Source: Xanthoparmelia taractica
Taxonomy: Eukaryota; Ascomycota; Lecanoromycetes; Lecanorales; Parmeliaceae
DNA length: 64,000 bases
Reading direction: 5' to 3'
NCBI GenBank assembly: GCA_033085395.1
Contig: MU853187.1
Coordinates: 124,001 to 188,000, forward strand
Below the pieces are notes generated by a model. The model saw only the letters and a list, made by a program, of their open reading frames with translations. It was not told the DNA's origin and did no database searches. This document shows positions 55,661-64,000 of this stretch, in pieces; positions within the stretch are counted from its first letter, which is position 1, and each line of letters opens with the position of its first letter. The position numbers and the translations under genes were made by a program.

Positions 55661-56935
55661 ATGCCTCAAACCTCACCTCCCTTGTCCGCTCTACTTCCGC
55701 CACTTATCTGTGGAACTGCTACCTTCAACGATCAATATAACCCAGACCCGTACGCATTGCCAACCACAGGCATAGTCCACCGCGCCCTCTCCTTAGGAGT
55801 CCGCGCCTTTGACACCTCCCCCTACTATGGCCCGGCCGAAGAATTACTTGGAAAAGCGCTCAACACCCCATTCGTCCACGAGAACTTCCCTCGTCGTGAC
55901 TATTTCCTCCTCACCAAGGTCGGGCGTATTGCTGGCGCTGAATTCGACTATTCAGCCCCTTGGGTGCGACGTAGCGTGCAGCGAAGTCTTGATCGCCTAC
56001 GTACCAAATACCTTGATGTCGTCTACTGCCACGATGTCGAGTTCGTCACTCCAGAAGAGGTCCTCACAGCAATTACAGAACTTCGGAGGATACGAGACGA
56101 GACTGGCCGGATCAAGTACGTGGGGATCTCTGGCTACCCGGTGACTACACTGTGCGACCTTGCAGAGACGATCCTTGAACGGACTGGAGAGCCATTGGAC
56201 GCTGTCATGTCCTACGCCAACTTCACTCTACAAAATACCAGGCTCAGCTCAGTCGCTCTTCCTAGACTGAAGGCCGCAGGAGTCAATGTGGTTCCAAACG
56301 CCTCCGTCCTTGGTATGGGCCTTCTTCGCCGTACAGGTGTACCCATCGGCGCTCAGGGCGACTTCCATCCATCTCCCAGTGAGCTCAGGACCGTCATACA
56401 GAAAGCTAGCGACTGGTGTGACCAGCAAGATAATCGGATCGAGAAAGTTGCTATTCGCTTCGCATTGGAGACCTGGATGCGCGAAGGCGAGGCCGTTGGT
56501 TCGAAAGGCGATCCAGCTTCTGGAATACCATGGCGACGAGAGCATGTTAAGCCGAATGCTCCGAAGCTTGGGGTGAGTGTTATGGGTGTCAGCAACGTGG
56601 ATGAGCTAAATGAAACGATGCGCGTCTGGAGAAGTATACTGGACGGCTTGGATGGAGGCGAAAAGACTGCTGTCGAATCTGGTCGAGGGACTAAAGATCG
56701 CATTTGGAGTCTGTCGAGGCAGAAGCAAGTCCAGGAATTGGCTACTGGTATACGGAAGGTCCTTGGAGAGTATGTCGACTTTGCTTGGGCAAGTCCTCCA
56801 CCAGAGTTCAGAAAGCCAGGCCTGGCCCCGACAGTACCTGCGCCTTTGCCAACCCCTGCGGCTTCGCCTGATCATTGTGCCTTAAAGCTTCCCGCAGGGG
56901 AGTCTATGGATGTTAGCTGTTCCGACCTGATCTAG
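55661..56935 (+). CDS. ARA2: D-arabinose 1-dehydrogenase-like aldo-keto reductase
   Basis: An intronless frame of 424 residues. The AKR barrel is complete: PPLICGTATFND at the N-terminus, FDTSPYYGPAEELLGKAL with catalytic Asp51 and Tyr56, LLTKVGR with Lys86, VVYCHDVEF with His124, then YVGISGYP and MSYANFTLQNTRL. The C-terminal half has GVNVVPNASVLGMGLL and SVMGVSNVDELNE. The architecture fits NAD-dependent D-arabinose dehydrogenases (yeast Ara2) and plant L-galactose dehydrogenase, which make the aldonolactone precursor of erythroascorbate. At 424 residues it is longer than yeast Ara2 because of insertions around 290-310 and a Pro-rich C-terminal tail. The ATG at 55661 is the first in frame. 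Confidence 0.87.
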   Translation: MPQTSPPLSALLPPLICGTATFNDQYNPDPYALPTTGIVHRALSLGVRAFDTSPYYGPAEELLGKALNTPFVHENFPRRDYFLLTKVGRIAGAEFDYSAPWVRRSVQRSLDRLRTKYLDVVYCHDVEFVTPEEVLTAITELRRIRDETGRIKYVGISGYPVTTLCDLAETILERTGEPLDAVMSYANFTLQNTRLSSVALPRLKAAGVNVVPNASVLGMGLLRRTGVPIGAQGDFHPSPSELRTVIQKASDWCDQQDNRIEKVAIRFALETWMREGEAVGSKGDPASGIPWRREHVKPNAPKLGVSVMGVSNVDELNETMRVWRSILDGLDGGEKTAVESGRGTKDRIWSLSRQKQVQELATGIRKVLGEYVDFAWASPPPEFRKPGLAPTVPAPLPTPAASPDHCALKLPAGESMDVSCSDLI

Positions 56936-58794
56936 AGACTGACTTTCAGAGATACCACCGGAGGTTTCGATTTTCATTTTCGGGAATTACGGTTGTGCAT
57001 TGACGCTCCTGAACGATTTTGCCAAAATGTCAATCAATGACTTCCACTAACGAAGGCAATGCATGCATGACGAAGCCTTCTTCAAATGATTTGGGCGCTT
57101 GATTTCTCGACGGAGAGGACATGTTACCTAGATTCTCTTTGCCTGTTATCGGATTGATGAGCTAGATGATTGCTAGCTACCTGCTGGCCCCACGACATAT
57201 TCTTGTTATCTTGTTGGCCTCTCCCACGGCCCTGCAGCCAGCAAAGCTACTGCACTTGATAGGAGTCATAACGTAAAAGACTGCCAATAATCGCTTTGTG
57301 GTCTATCGGTAGTGTCGTCCTTGACGGTTACAGTTGTAACCGAAGCAGCATCGTTACTCTTTACCATATGCAACTTCCTACCATTCTCATCGAAAAAGTC
57401 CCTTTCTTTCTCTCGTTGCTTCATCCGATAGTAAGAAGCGGGATGCATAAGATTGATGTCTCATCAATCTCATCAAGTATTCCTCCAAACCGGTGTATCA
57501 CACTCTAGGTTGGATTCAGATTTTGTTTGATGCCATATCGTCTGCATCTAACCGCAATTCCAAGCAATGGAAGTGTCACGGTGTGCATTGACATCTACAT
57601 AAATGGGCCGACCACGAATGAAAGCCGGTTCTGGTTACCAAGCACTGAATCCAATACTGCGACGTCAATATTGCTATTGATGAGAACAGAAAACCTGTTG
57701 AATAGTGGTTTGTAGGGCTACAGTGAGGTTTGTGTGCTGTCTCTATCCTCTCAGATCTCTAAGCTTCTTGGCGGGCAATCATTACCTATAATGTTCTTGG
57801 GATTCTACATGCTCTTCTGAGCCTTTATCTCTATGTCTGTGCGTGTTGAGTTTGACCTGAAGCCGAGTTAGTCCTCTTTGGAAGCGGGATTGTTATTTGG
57901 ATCGTAGTCGGCTGGAACTGAGGTCGGATCGATTGCGGCGCACGGCAACGTAGCGAGATCCTGTCAGGCCGCTATTTGTAAGAAGCTGCGCCTAGGCTTG
58001 GGGAAGTGACGTTTGTATATGGATTCTTCGATGTGGTAGCTGTCTTGATTTTGAGCAATGGGCGATACTCTCTCGCTTCACCGCAAGACGTTCCAGGTTC
58101 ACCAAGCACCGCGGCAGTGAGAACCTACGTTAGAATGAGGGACTCTGAGAGAAGTCCCCTCGAAGGTGAGAGACTCAAGATGTGAAAGGGATGGAGGACA
58201 ATGGGTACAAAGACATAATTTTTGAGTTCCAGATATCAAAAGCGCCAATATCGAGCGGACAAGAAGCAAGAGGGAGGTATAGAAGCGAGTGAGCTTGACA
58301 AGGTAGAGCTACACCAGAGGGGATGAAGGCGAACAGGTACTGGTACTCAAGAGAGAGAGGGAGAAGGGCTGTCAGATCTTCATGAGGTGCTCCGTACACA
58401 AAGTTTCTCAAGTTTACAAGCATGATGTTCTGAACATAGTCCAGCTGAAGTAGAAACTGCACACTAAAATTGCGATATCCGTCTTCTCAGAGGTTTGACC
58501 AATTGCCGCTAACATTAAATCATGCGCATCTGGTGAGGTTCCAATTGATGTAGAAGAAGAAGAAGAAGAAGAAGAAGAATGTAAGGACCGACGCTAGTGT
58601 ATGGCTCAGCGCCGCTTGTCGAATTATTCGAGTGAGAGCGTTCTATAATAGCAGAGGGGCAAGACGTTGTAGCAATGTCATGCAGTGAGCCCAAAACGCA
58701 CTAGTGTATGTTAAAGGCTTGGCAGTGTTTACATGCGGATTCTTGCGCGCAGTTCTATTCACCCTTCCATAGTACCACCAGAATTGCAATTGAG
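56936..58794. other. Intergenic with minor repeats
   Basis: No supported gene. A short minus-strand frame (57269-57448) with a charged sequence MHPASYYRMKQREKERDF could be a terminal exon, but nothing joins to it. A GAA repeat lies at 58553-58579. The right end holds the promoter of the coiled-coil gene. Confidence 0.45.
58553..58579. repeat. GAA trinucleotide repeat
   Basis: About nine GAA units stand upstream of the coiled-coil gene start. Confidence 0.9.
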
Positions 58795-60879
58795 ATGGCT
58801 ACGCCACTGTCGCCGCTGTCTCCTTCAAATACGAACCGTATCGCACCGCTGACCGCAGAAAGAAACTCAAACTACCAATCGCCAACAAAACAGACTTTCG
58901 AACCGCAATATAATGAGAATCTGATGAGCAGTCCAGGCGACCCTCCTAGCTCTCCCTTTGTTGCAGATGTCGACCCATCCCCAGAAAAATATGAAATCCC
59001 AAGCAAGCAAGGCTCGCCGATGAAGCAGCCGTCGGAAGGATACGAACCTGAGCAGCTGACTGAGGACGCGCTGAGACATAATGAGGACCTAACACGGGCA
59101 TCTCGACCAGTGGAAGATGATACTATAAGAACAAACGACTTCACTATACATGATGATACAGTTTCTGTAGTAGATGGACCCGCTGGCTATCCTGGCATGG
59201 ACGATACGGCGTTCTCAGCTTTCTCCGCCGTACCCAATGCAGACATGACTCGGTTTGCGCGACTGGGTCACACTCCTACAAAAAGCGCATTTGGTAGTCC
59301 ACCAAAGTCCCCCTTCGAAGAAGCCCCAACACCTCGACCTACTGGGAGAAACACGCCATCCAGAAAACAGCACAACTACGACGATGGCTACTCATCGCCT
59401 ACACCTCGGCGGCATAAGCAAACTCGCGATAACGATACTACAAATCTTCTCATCGACTTCACTGGGCAATTCAATCCCCGGGCTGAATCATCGCCTGGCA
59501 GAAATGGCCGCCTGTCGCCCAAAAAGTACCATACCCAATCAGAACTTGCTTCGCATCTCTCAAGTCGCCGCACGCCATCACCGGCAAAGCAAGCGTTACC
59601 TCCCAGCACGCCCTCAGAAGCGCGTCATCTAGCCAACCTCCTCGACTTCGATCTCCCACCAGCACCCACACCACGCTCAATACCCAGCATCTCCGCTCGA
59701 GAACTAGAGTCCATGAAATCGGCCTTCCAGTCGCAGATATCTTCGTTGAAAGCCGAGTTGAGTGGCAGGGAAGCAGAAGTCAGCAGCCTAAAAAATGCGA
59801 TGGGTGATGCCGAAAGGCGGGTTGGTGAATCTCTGGAGCAAGTTCGCGAGGAGCGGGATGCGAAAGAGGGCTTGCAGGCAGAGAAGGCTGAGTTGGAGAA
59901 GAGACAACGAGAGATGCAAACCGTATTGAAGGACGGCAAAGAGGAGATCATTCAGGGTGAGCGGGAGAAAGACCAACTGTTACAACGAGTCAGCGAAGCA
60001 GAATACAAGCGCCAAGAAGCAGAATCAAAAGTAGTAGAAGCGGAGAGCAAGGTTGCCGGTATGAGGGCCTCTTCATCCTCCACTGCGCCCTCCGAGAGTG
60101 GCAGTGTAAATACAAACAGTGAAGTCGAAGCTGCGGTGACCAAAGTTGCAAAAGAGCTGCATGGGCTGTATAAGACCAAGCATGAAGCCAAAGTCACGGC
60201 GCTGAAGAAGAGCTACTCGGACAGGTGGGAAAAGAAGATCAAAGATCTGCAAGCTAAAATCAACGAGCTGAGCAAAGAGAACAACGACCTCAGGCTCGGC
60301 AGAGATGCAACCATGACACGAGTGGACCCCGGGACCCTCATGGCCAGCTCGACCCCTGAAAACGAAGCACAAAAGGAAAAAGAGCGACAAAATCGAGAGA
60401 AGCTGGAACAGCAGCTAGAAGAGCAGAAACGCCACTTATCAAACCTAGAACGCGAGCTCGACACCGTCCGCCGCAACCTCGCCAGCTCCACCGAGCAAAA
60501 CGTCTCCCTCGTCTCCCAACTCTCCGCCTCCCGCGCCGAAACCGCCGAACTCATCGCCGCGACCGAAGAATTCATGACTCTTTCCCAGCACGCCATGGCC
60601 AATTCCTCTTCGTCTGCCGCACCAAACACCACCAACCACAACAATAACAACAACAACAGCGCACAACCTCCGCCTCCTCCGGACCCGAGATCCACGCTCT
60701 CGAGATCGACGTCCGGCGGCTCGGGGCTCAAGGCGCCGGGCTTTGGGGCATATAGTGGTGAGAGCAGGATCGGACGGATGCCGGCGCCGAGCGGGTATGG
60801 GAGGGAGAGGGGCGGCGAGGGGAGGAGCGGGCTGTTGGGGAATATTGAGAGGATGGGTAGGGGGAGGGTGCCGGACTAA
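58795..60879 (+). CDS. Coiled-coil protein, possibly spindle/cytoskeleton associated
   Basis: An intronless frame of 694 residues starts at MATPLSPLSPSNTNR. The ATG at 58795 is preferred to an in-frame one 87 bases upstream because the Pro/Ser-rich start follows directly. The first 320 residues are disordered with many SP/TP sites (candidate Cdk sites) and islands such as NLLIDFTGQFNP and ARHLANLLDFDLPPAPTPRS. A long coiled coil spans about 330-460, and a second coiled coil spans about 480-620 (ELHGLYKTKHEAKVTALKKS). The tail is Gly/Arg-rich. The layout of SP/TP-rich head plus coiled coil resembles fungal proteins annotated as Fin1- or spindle-pole-related, but I cannot confirm that from sequence. 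Confidence 0.75.
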   Translation: MATPLSPLSPSNTNRIAPLTAERNSNYQSPTKQTFEPQYNENLMSSPGDPPSSPFVADVDPSPEKYEIPSKQGSPMKQPSEGYEPEQLTEDALRHNEDLTRASRPVEDDTIRTNDFTIHDDTVSVVDGPAGYPGMDDTAFSAFSAVPNADMTRFARLGHTPTKSAFGSPPKSPFEEAPTPRPTGRNTPSRKQHNYDDGYSSPTPRRHKQTRDNDTTNLLIDFTGQFNPRAESSPGRNGRLSPKKYHTQSELASHLSSRRTPSPAKQALPPSTPSEARHLANLLDFDLPPAPTPRSIPSISARELESMKSAFQSQISSLKAELSGREAEVSSLKNAMGDAERRVGESLEQVREERDAKEGLQAEKAELEKRQREMQTVLKDGKEEIIQGEREKDQLLQRVSEAEYKRQEAESKVVEAESKVAGMRASSSSTAPSESGSVNTNSEVEAAVTKVAKELHGLYKTKHEAKVTALKKSYSDRWEKKIKDLQAKINELSKENNDLRLGRDATMTRVDPGTLMASSTPENEAQKEKERQNREKLEQQLEEQKRHLSNLERELDTVRRNLASSTEQNVSLVSQLSASRAETAELIAATEEFMTLSQHAMANSSSSAAPNTTNHNNNNNNSAQPPPPPDPRSTLSRSTSGGSGLKAPGFGAYSGESRIGRMPAPSGYGRERGGEGRSGLLGNIERMGRGRVPD

Positions 60880-61193
60880 GGCGGCTTTTTGTATGTTATT
60901 ATTACCAGGATCTCTGGCGCTGGGAGGTGGATGTCGACAAAAGCGGAGTAGTTGGAGGTATTTTTAAATGTTCTTGCTTTGAGCAAGATTCTCCTATAAA
61001 CAACTGGCGTTGATGTTAGAACGGCGTATATGAGACGGTCCTTGTACGCTGGGTCGGTATGCCCAAGATGTGGGAGGCTTTTGAAAGAAGGGGGCGGCCT
61101 TCCCAACGCACAAAAGATTATCAACATGCATCTGACACCCGAACCGTCCTACTTCCGGAAGTACCAGCCGCCGTCAACAGATGATCATCCCAA
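60880..61193. other. Convergent intergenic gap
   Basis: This 314-bp gap between convergent gene ends holds no feature. Confidence 0.6.
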
Positions 61194-62954
61194 TTAATCC
61201 CCCTTCTCCTCCCCCACCAGCTGTTCCTCCTTACCCTCCACAAACAACTCCTCCCCCCTCAACCACCCAACCCCTCTCCCCACCCCACCCATCCCCCCCC
61301 TATGATTCTCAAAAACAACATTAACAACCCCCAACCCAGCAACAAACAGCACGACATCCCCGCCCCTAACACCCGTCCACCACCCCCTCTTCTTCCCAAC
61401 CTTCCAAAAACTATCGATGCTAAGCCGAATACTATAGAGAAAATGTCCGTGCCCGCCTCTCCGATCAACAACGCCCCACATACCCCCCAGCGCACCGCCG
61501 AGCACCCATCTCGACGACGGCATCAGGGTTCTCGGGAACAGATTCTGGAAGAGGCATATGGAGCCCCAGGACGTGCCGATTGCGCCGGTCAGGAACGCCG
61601 ATGTCCTTAGCGCCCTTTTCGCGAGCACGTTGAGCTCGTGTGATGGATCTTTGAGGATCTTTTTCCATTTGGGTAGGGCGAAGAGGGCGTAGTATGCTGT
61701 GAGGAATTTTGCGATGGTGGGGAAGGCGGTGAGGATGTAGCGTATGAAGGTTGTGAGGCAGGAGGGGGTGGAGGGGTGGAGGGTTGCGCAGGAGAGGAAG
61801 GTGTGGGAGGGGTGGGCGGGGGAGGTTATGGGGGATAGTTGGGTGAGAGTTGGGGGGAGGGTTTGGGTTGTGGGGAAGAGGATGGGGGATATGAAGGGTC
61901 TGGGAGGGGCTGTCAGCGGGATGATATTCTTGAAGTGGGCTGTTGGGGGGGTAAATACGGCCAATTGAGTCGTGACATCTCGGCCAGCGAATCGACGATT
62001 GCGTTTGTGTTTGGCCAGGAGAGGTTTGAGGGATAGGTGGCCGGTCTGCGTTGGACGTAGTTGGGTGTGTGGTCGAGGATGAAATCGCCGTAGGCCTGGG
62101 GTGGTCAGTTTTCTGCAATAATTCTTTTTCTTTGGATCGACGGAACACATACCTTTGGAAAACAGTCCCTGTCAAACACAAAAGCGTGCAACAACTGCCC
62201 GGTAGCCACCGGCATCAGCAACCAACTCCCCCACCACCACGGCTTCTCCCTGAACCATCCATCCTCTTCCAACGCTTCATACGCAAGTTCCAGTGACCTC
62301 GTAGCCATATATATAGCAATCGTGAGCCTAAATTGATCCCCTGGATAGACGCCTAGCGCGAAACCTGCCAGACTTGCGCCAACTGCGGGAGCAAGTCGGG
62401 ATGTGAGGGAGCGGGAAACGCGAGGGTTCCGACGCCGGAAAGGAGCAGCATCTTTGGCGAGGAGATTTGAGCGGAGGCGAGAAAAGAAGCGGAAGAGGAG
62501 GCGGTGGAGCAGTAGGATGAGGGATAGAGAGAGGGAGAGCCGAAAGTTGGGGGAGTTGAGGAAGGCAGGTCTCCGTTTGACTCTGTAGCTATGAACCAGC
62601 AGTTCGAAGTACCAGCGAGGAATTCACCTACCTCTGGGGTTTCCCTCTAGCAAACAAACTTCCTTTAATTAGGTCCCAGAGCTTCAAGCTCGTCTGCGTA
62701 GCGATGAAAACCCGCAGCGAAGCTCTTATCGCGGCGCCATTGTAGTCATCTTTAGTCTGAACCAGAGCGGCATATTTGGGTGGTCGAGGCGCTCGTTTCC
62801 TCACGGCTGGTGGTGTACGAGAGATGAGATATTGGTGGAGAGTCTCGTACTCTTTTGCACTAAGGGTGTAGCGGAGCGCGTTGCGGAGAATGGGGTCCGC
62901 TTTGATTTGGGCAGGGCTGGGGGGTGGAGAGGGATAAGGATCTGAGGGTGCCAT
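61194..62954 (-). CDS. TMEM135-like multi-pass membrane protein
   Basis: Four exons: 62954-62632, 62588-62153, 62095-61959 and 61899-61194 (533 residues), with introns of 43, 57 and 59 bp that all keep phase. The N-terminal 100 residues are soluble (ILRNALRYTLSAKEYETLHQ, DDYNGAAIRASLRVFIATQT). Hydrophobic stretches follow (RLSLSLSLILLLHRLLFRFF; SRLAPAVGASLAGFALGVYP). Then comes DQFRLTIAIYMATRSLELAY with WWWGSWLLMPVATGQLLHAF, the Tyr/Pro-rich YGDFILDHTPNYVQRRP, and a C-terminal membrane region with GSICLFQNLFPRTLMPSSRW and RRGGHGHFLYSIRLSIDSFW. This pattern matches fungal TMEM135-type proteins, linked in animals to peroxisomes, mitochondria and lipid metabolism. Intron 1 (43 bp) is at the short limit. 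Frames on the opposite strand are Gly/Val-rich shadows. Confidence 0.8.
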
Positions 62955-63325
62955 TGTTGGTGATTACCATACGGCGTATCTTTGAACAATTGCGGCCTTG
63001 TGGTTATGTTGTGGGGTAGAGGGCTGATGATAGGATCGACGCGACGGGCCTCGGCTAACAAATTTCCCAAACGGGAAAAGTCTTTAGGGTGGTTGGTTTC
63101 GATAGGTCTATTTGCAGAAATAGTTAGCATATGTATTACCTGGTAAGCCGGCTGCTGATAGAAAGGATCATTGGCGAAGGTATGCATTACATGATATGAA
63201 TGTAATACCTGCATCGTACCAAAGACATTCTAGTTCCGTTCTATCCAAATCTACCTTACTCACAATTTTGCTATACATATCTTTCGTCAGACGATCGCAA
63301 CACCTCTCAGCTGTCCTTGGTGTCT
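62955..63325. other. Upstream region of the TMEM135-like gene
   Basis: Promoter side of the minus-strand gene. The frame 62801-63214 is an antisense/alternate-frame shadow of exon 1. Confidence 0.5.
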
Positions 63326-63557
63326 TTACTTGACCAGACTTGCCCACAGTATAAGCCCGAGCAGAGCGGCGCTCAACGCTCCAAGGAATCCGTCAACCAA
63401 TCCCCCAACGACCGTCAAAAGATCGGCCACAACAGGAATGAGAGATGCAACTAACATCTCCCTCCAGCTGATATCGCCACCATGCTTCTGTGCATGACGG
63501 AGGATCGACGGAGGCTGCAGGTAATGATGGTCGAAGCTTTCTTGCATCTTCACCAGG
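63326..63557 (-). CDS. Hypothetical protein, 3' exon with hydrophobic C-terminus
   Basis: This minus-strand frame opens after a likely TAG acceptor near 63558 and reads VRELNHGLVKMQESFDHHYL, then ISWREMLVASLIPVVADLLT, then GGLVDGFLGALSAALLGLIL to a stop at 63326. A donor (CTG/GTAAGC) near 63640 follows a second protein-like stretch (NLPKAVSTVLLSIRA) on the same strand, which would be an upstream exon, but the two join out of phase with the splice sites I can see. The amphipathic Gly/Ala/Leu-rich tail looks membrane-active or membrane-anchored. The family is unknown. It may be a real gene whose 5' part runs toward the window edge. Confidence 0.4.
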
Positions 63558-64000
63558 CCATGGTTCAGCTCTCGAACCTCCTACTATGCTCAAACAAGAG
63601 TGCCAGTACCAAATTAGGATAAGGGACATGAGTGCTTACCAGCACGTATACTTAGGAGGACCGTGCTCACGGCCTTGGGCAGGTTCAATCCTACGTTACT
63701 GGGCGTTGAAATGACCGAGCTTGAAGAAGACCCCGTGAAATGTCCTGAGTGACGGCGTGGCTGGTCAAGTGATCAGAATGATCTTTTTCAGTCATCTTCC
63801 TCGCATGAGGTCAATTCTTCACCACATCTTGCAAGAGTCACAGTCTGCTGTTGGGGTCCGCAAATCCAAATTTGGTCAGAGACCTAGTCCTCTAGTATCC
63901 TGCTAATTTCTATCATAGAGTCGTTAGAGATCAATGAAAGCAGGGACATGTGAGGTAGAGAGAGAACGATGTATATAGCTACAGTCTCCCGGATAATTGA
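63558..64000. other. Window edge, unresolved
   Basis: May hold upstream exons of the preceding minus-strand gene (63640-63760). Nothing else is recognised. Confidence 0.3.

Noticed and set aside
60213..60731. Ser/Cys-rich minus-strand frame opposite the coiled-coil gene
   Set aside because: Shadow of the Glu/Lys/Arg coiled-coil codons.
61465..62181. 238-residue Pro/His-rich minus-strand frame
   Set aside because: Alternate frame of the TMEM135-like gene; splice junctions and membrane pattern support the other frame.

Overview
The window looks like nuclear DNA of a filamentous ascomycete (Pezizomycotina). Most genes carry short spliceosomal introns (about 40-120 bp, GT..AG, with CTRAC/CTAAC-like branch sites). 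The families are fungal: a non-reducing polyketide synthase, a Zn(II)2Cys6 regulator, very short Cys-rich metallothioneins, a J-protein with a C-terminal Cys cluster, and a Pex23/30-type dysferlin-domain peroxin. Intergenic DNA is rich in simple repeats and strand-biased purine or pyrimidine tracts. I saw no rRNA, tRNA, CRISPR array or intact transposon.

Layout. 1-3994: 3' part of a non-reducing polyketide synthase (AT-PT-ACP-TE; KS and any SAT domain lie upstream of the window). 3995-6207: spacer, then a divergent TFIIB-like cyclin-repeat protein. 6208-12000: gene-poor, with coding-like relics on the minus strand and a C2H2 zinc-finger gene carrying an in-frame stop. 12689-14056: J-domain protein. 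14057-17989: mostly relic sequence. 17990-19957: 14-helix-type MFS exporter. 21254-22176: short Zn(II)2Cys6 regulator. The synthase, exporter and regulator could be remnants or an edge of a secondary-metabolite locus, but they are separated by decayed DNA.

From 23 kb on the window is mainly housekeeping: Trf4/Cid14-like non-canonical poly(A) polymerase (23214-26616, +), a low-complexity block (26.6-29.2 kb), a 1330-residue disordered protein (29225-33217, -), a second low-complexity block (33.2-37.3 kb), an Hsp20 chaperone (37324-38250, -), two proteins of unknown role (39503-40743 and 41470-44053, -; the second has a BTB-like segment), Rtf2 (44368-45326, +) facing glucosidase II beta (45478-47263, -), two metallothionein genes in tandem (49092-49246 and 50239-50424, +), a Pex23/30-family peroxin (51661-53312, -) divergent from PAM16 (53731-54215, +), a D-arabinose dehydrogenase-like aldo-keto reductase (55661-56935, +), a coiled-coil protein (58795-60879, +) and a TMEM135-like membrane protein (61194-62954, -).

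The most notable items are the metallothionein pair, whose coding exons include pieces of only 4 and 6 nt; PAM16, whose first exon appears to be the start codon alone; a TFIIB-like protein and a J-protein ending in similar Cys6 modules; and several genes that look recently disabled in the first 18 kb. All exon boundaries were read by eye from splice consensus and reading frame, with no transcript support.
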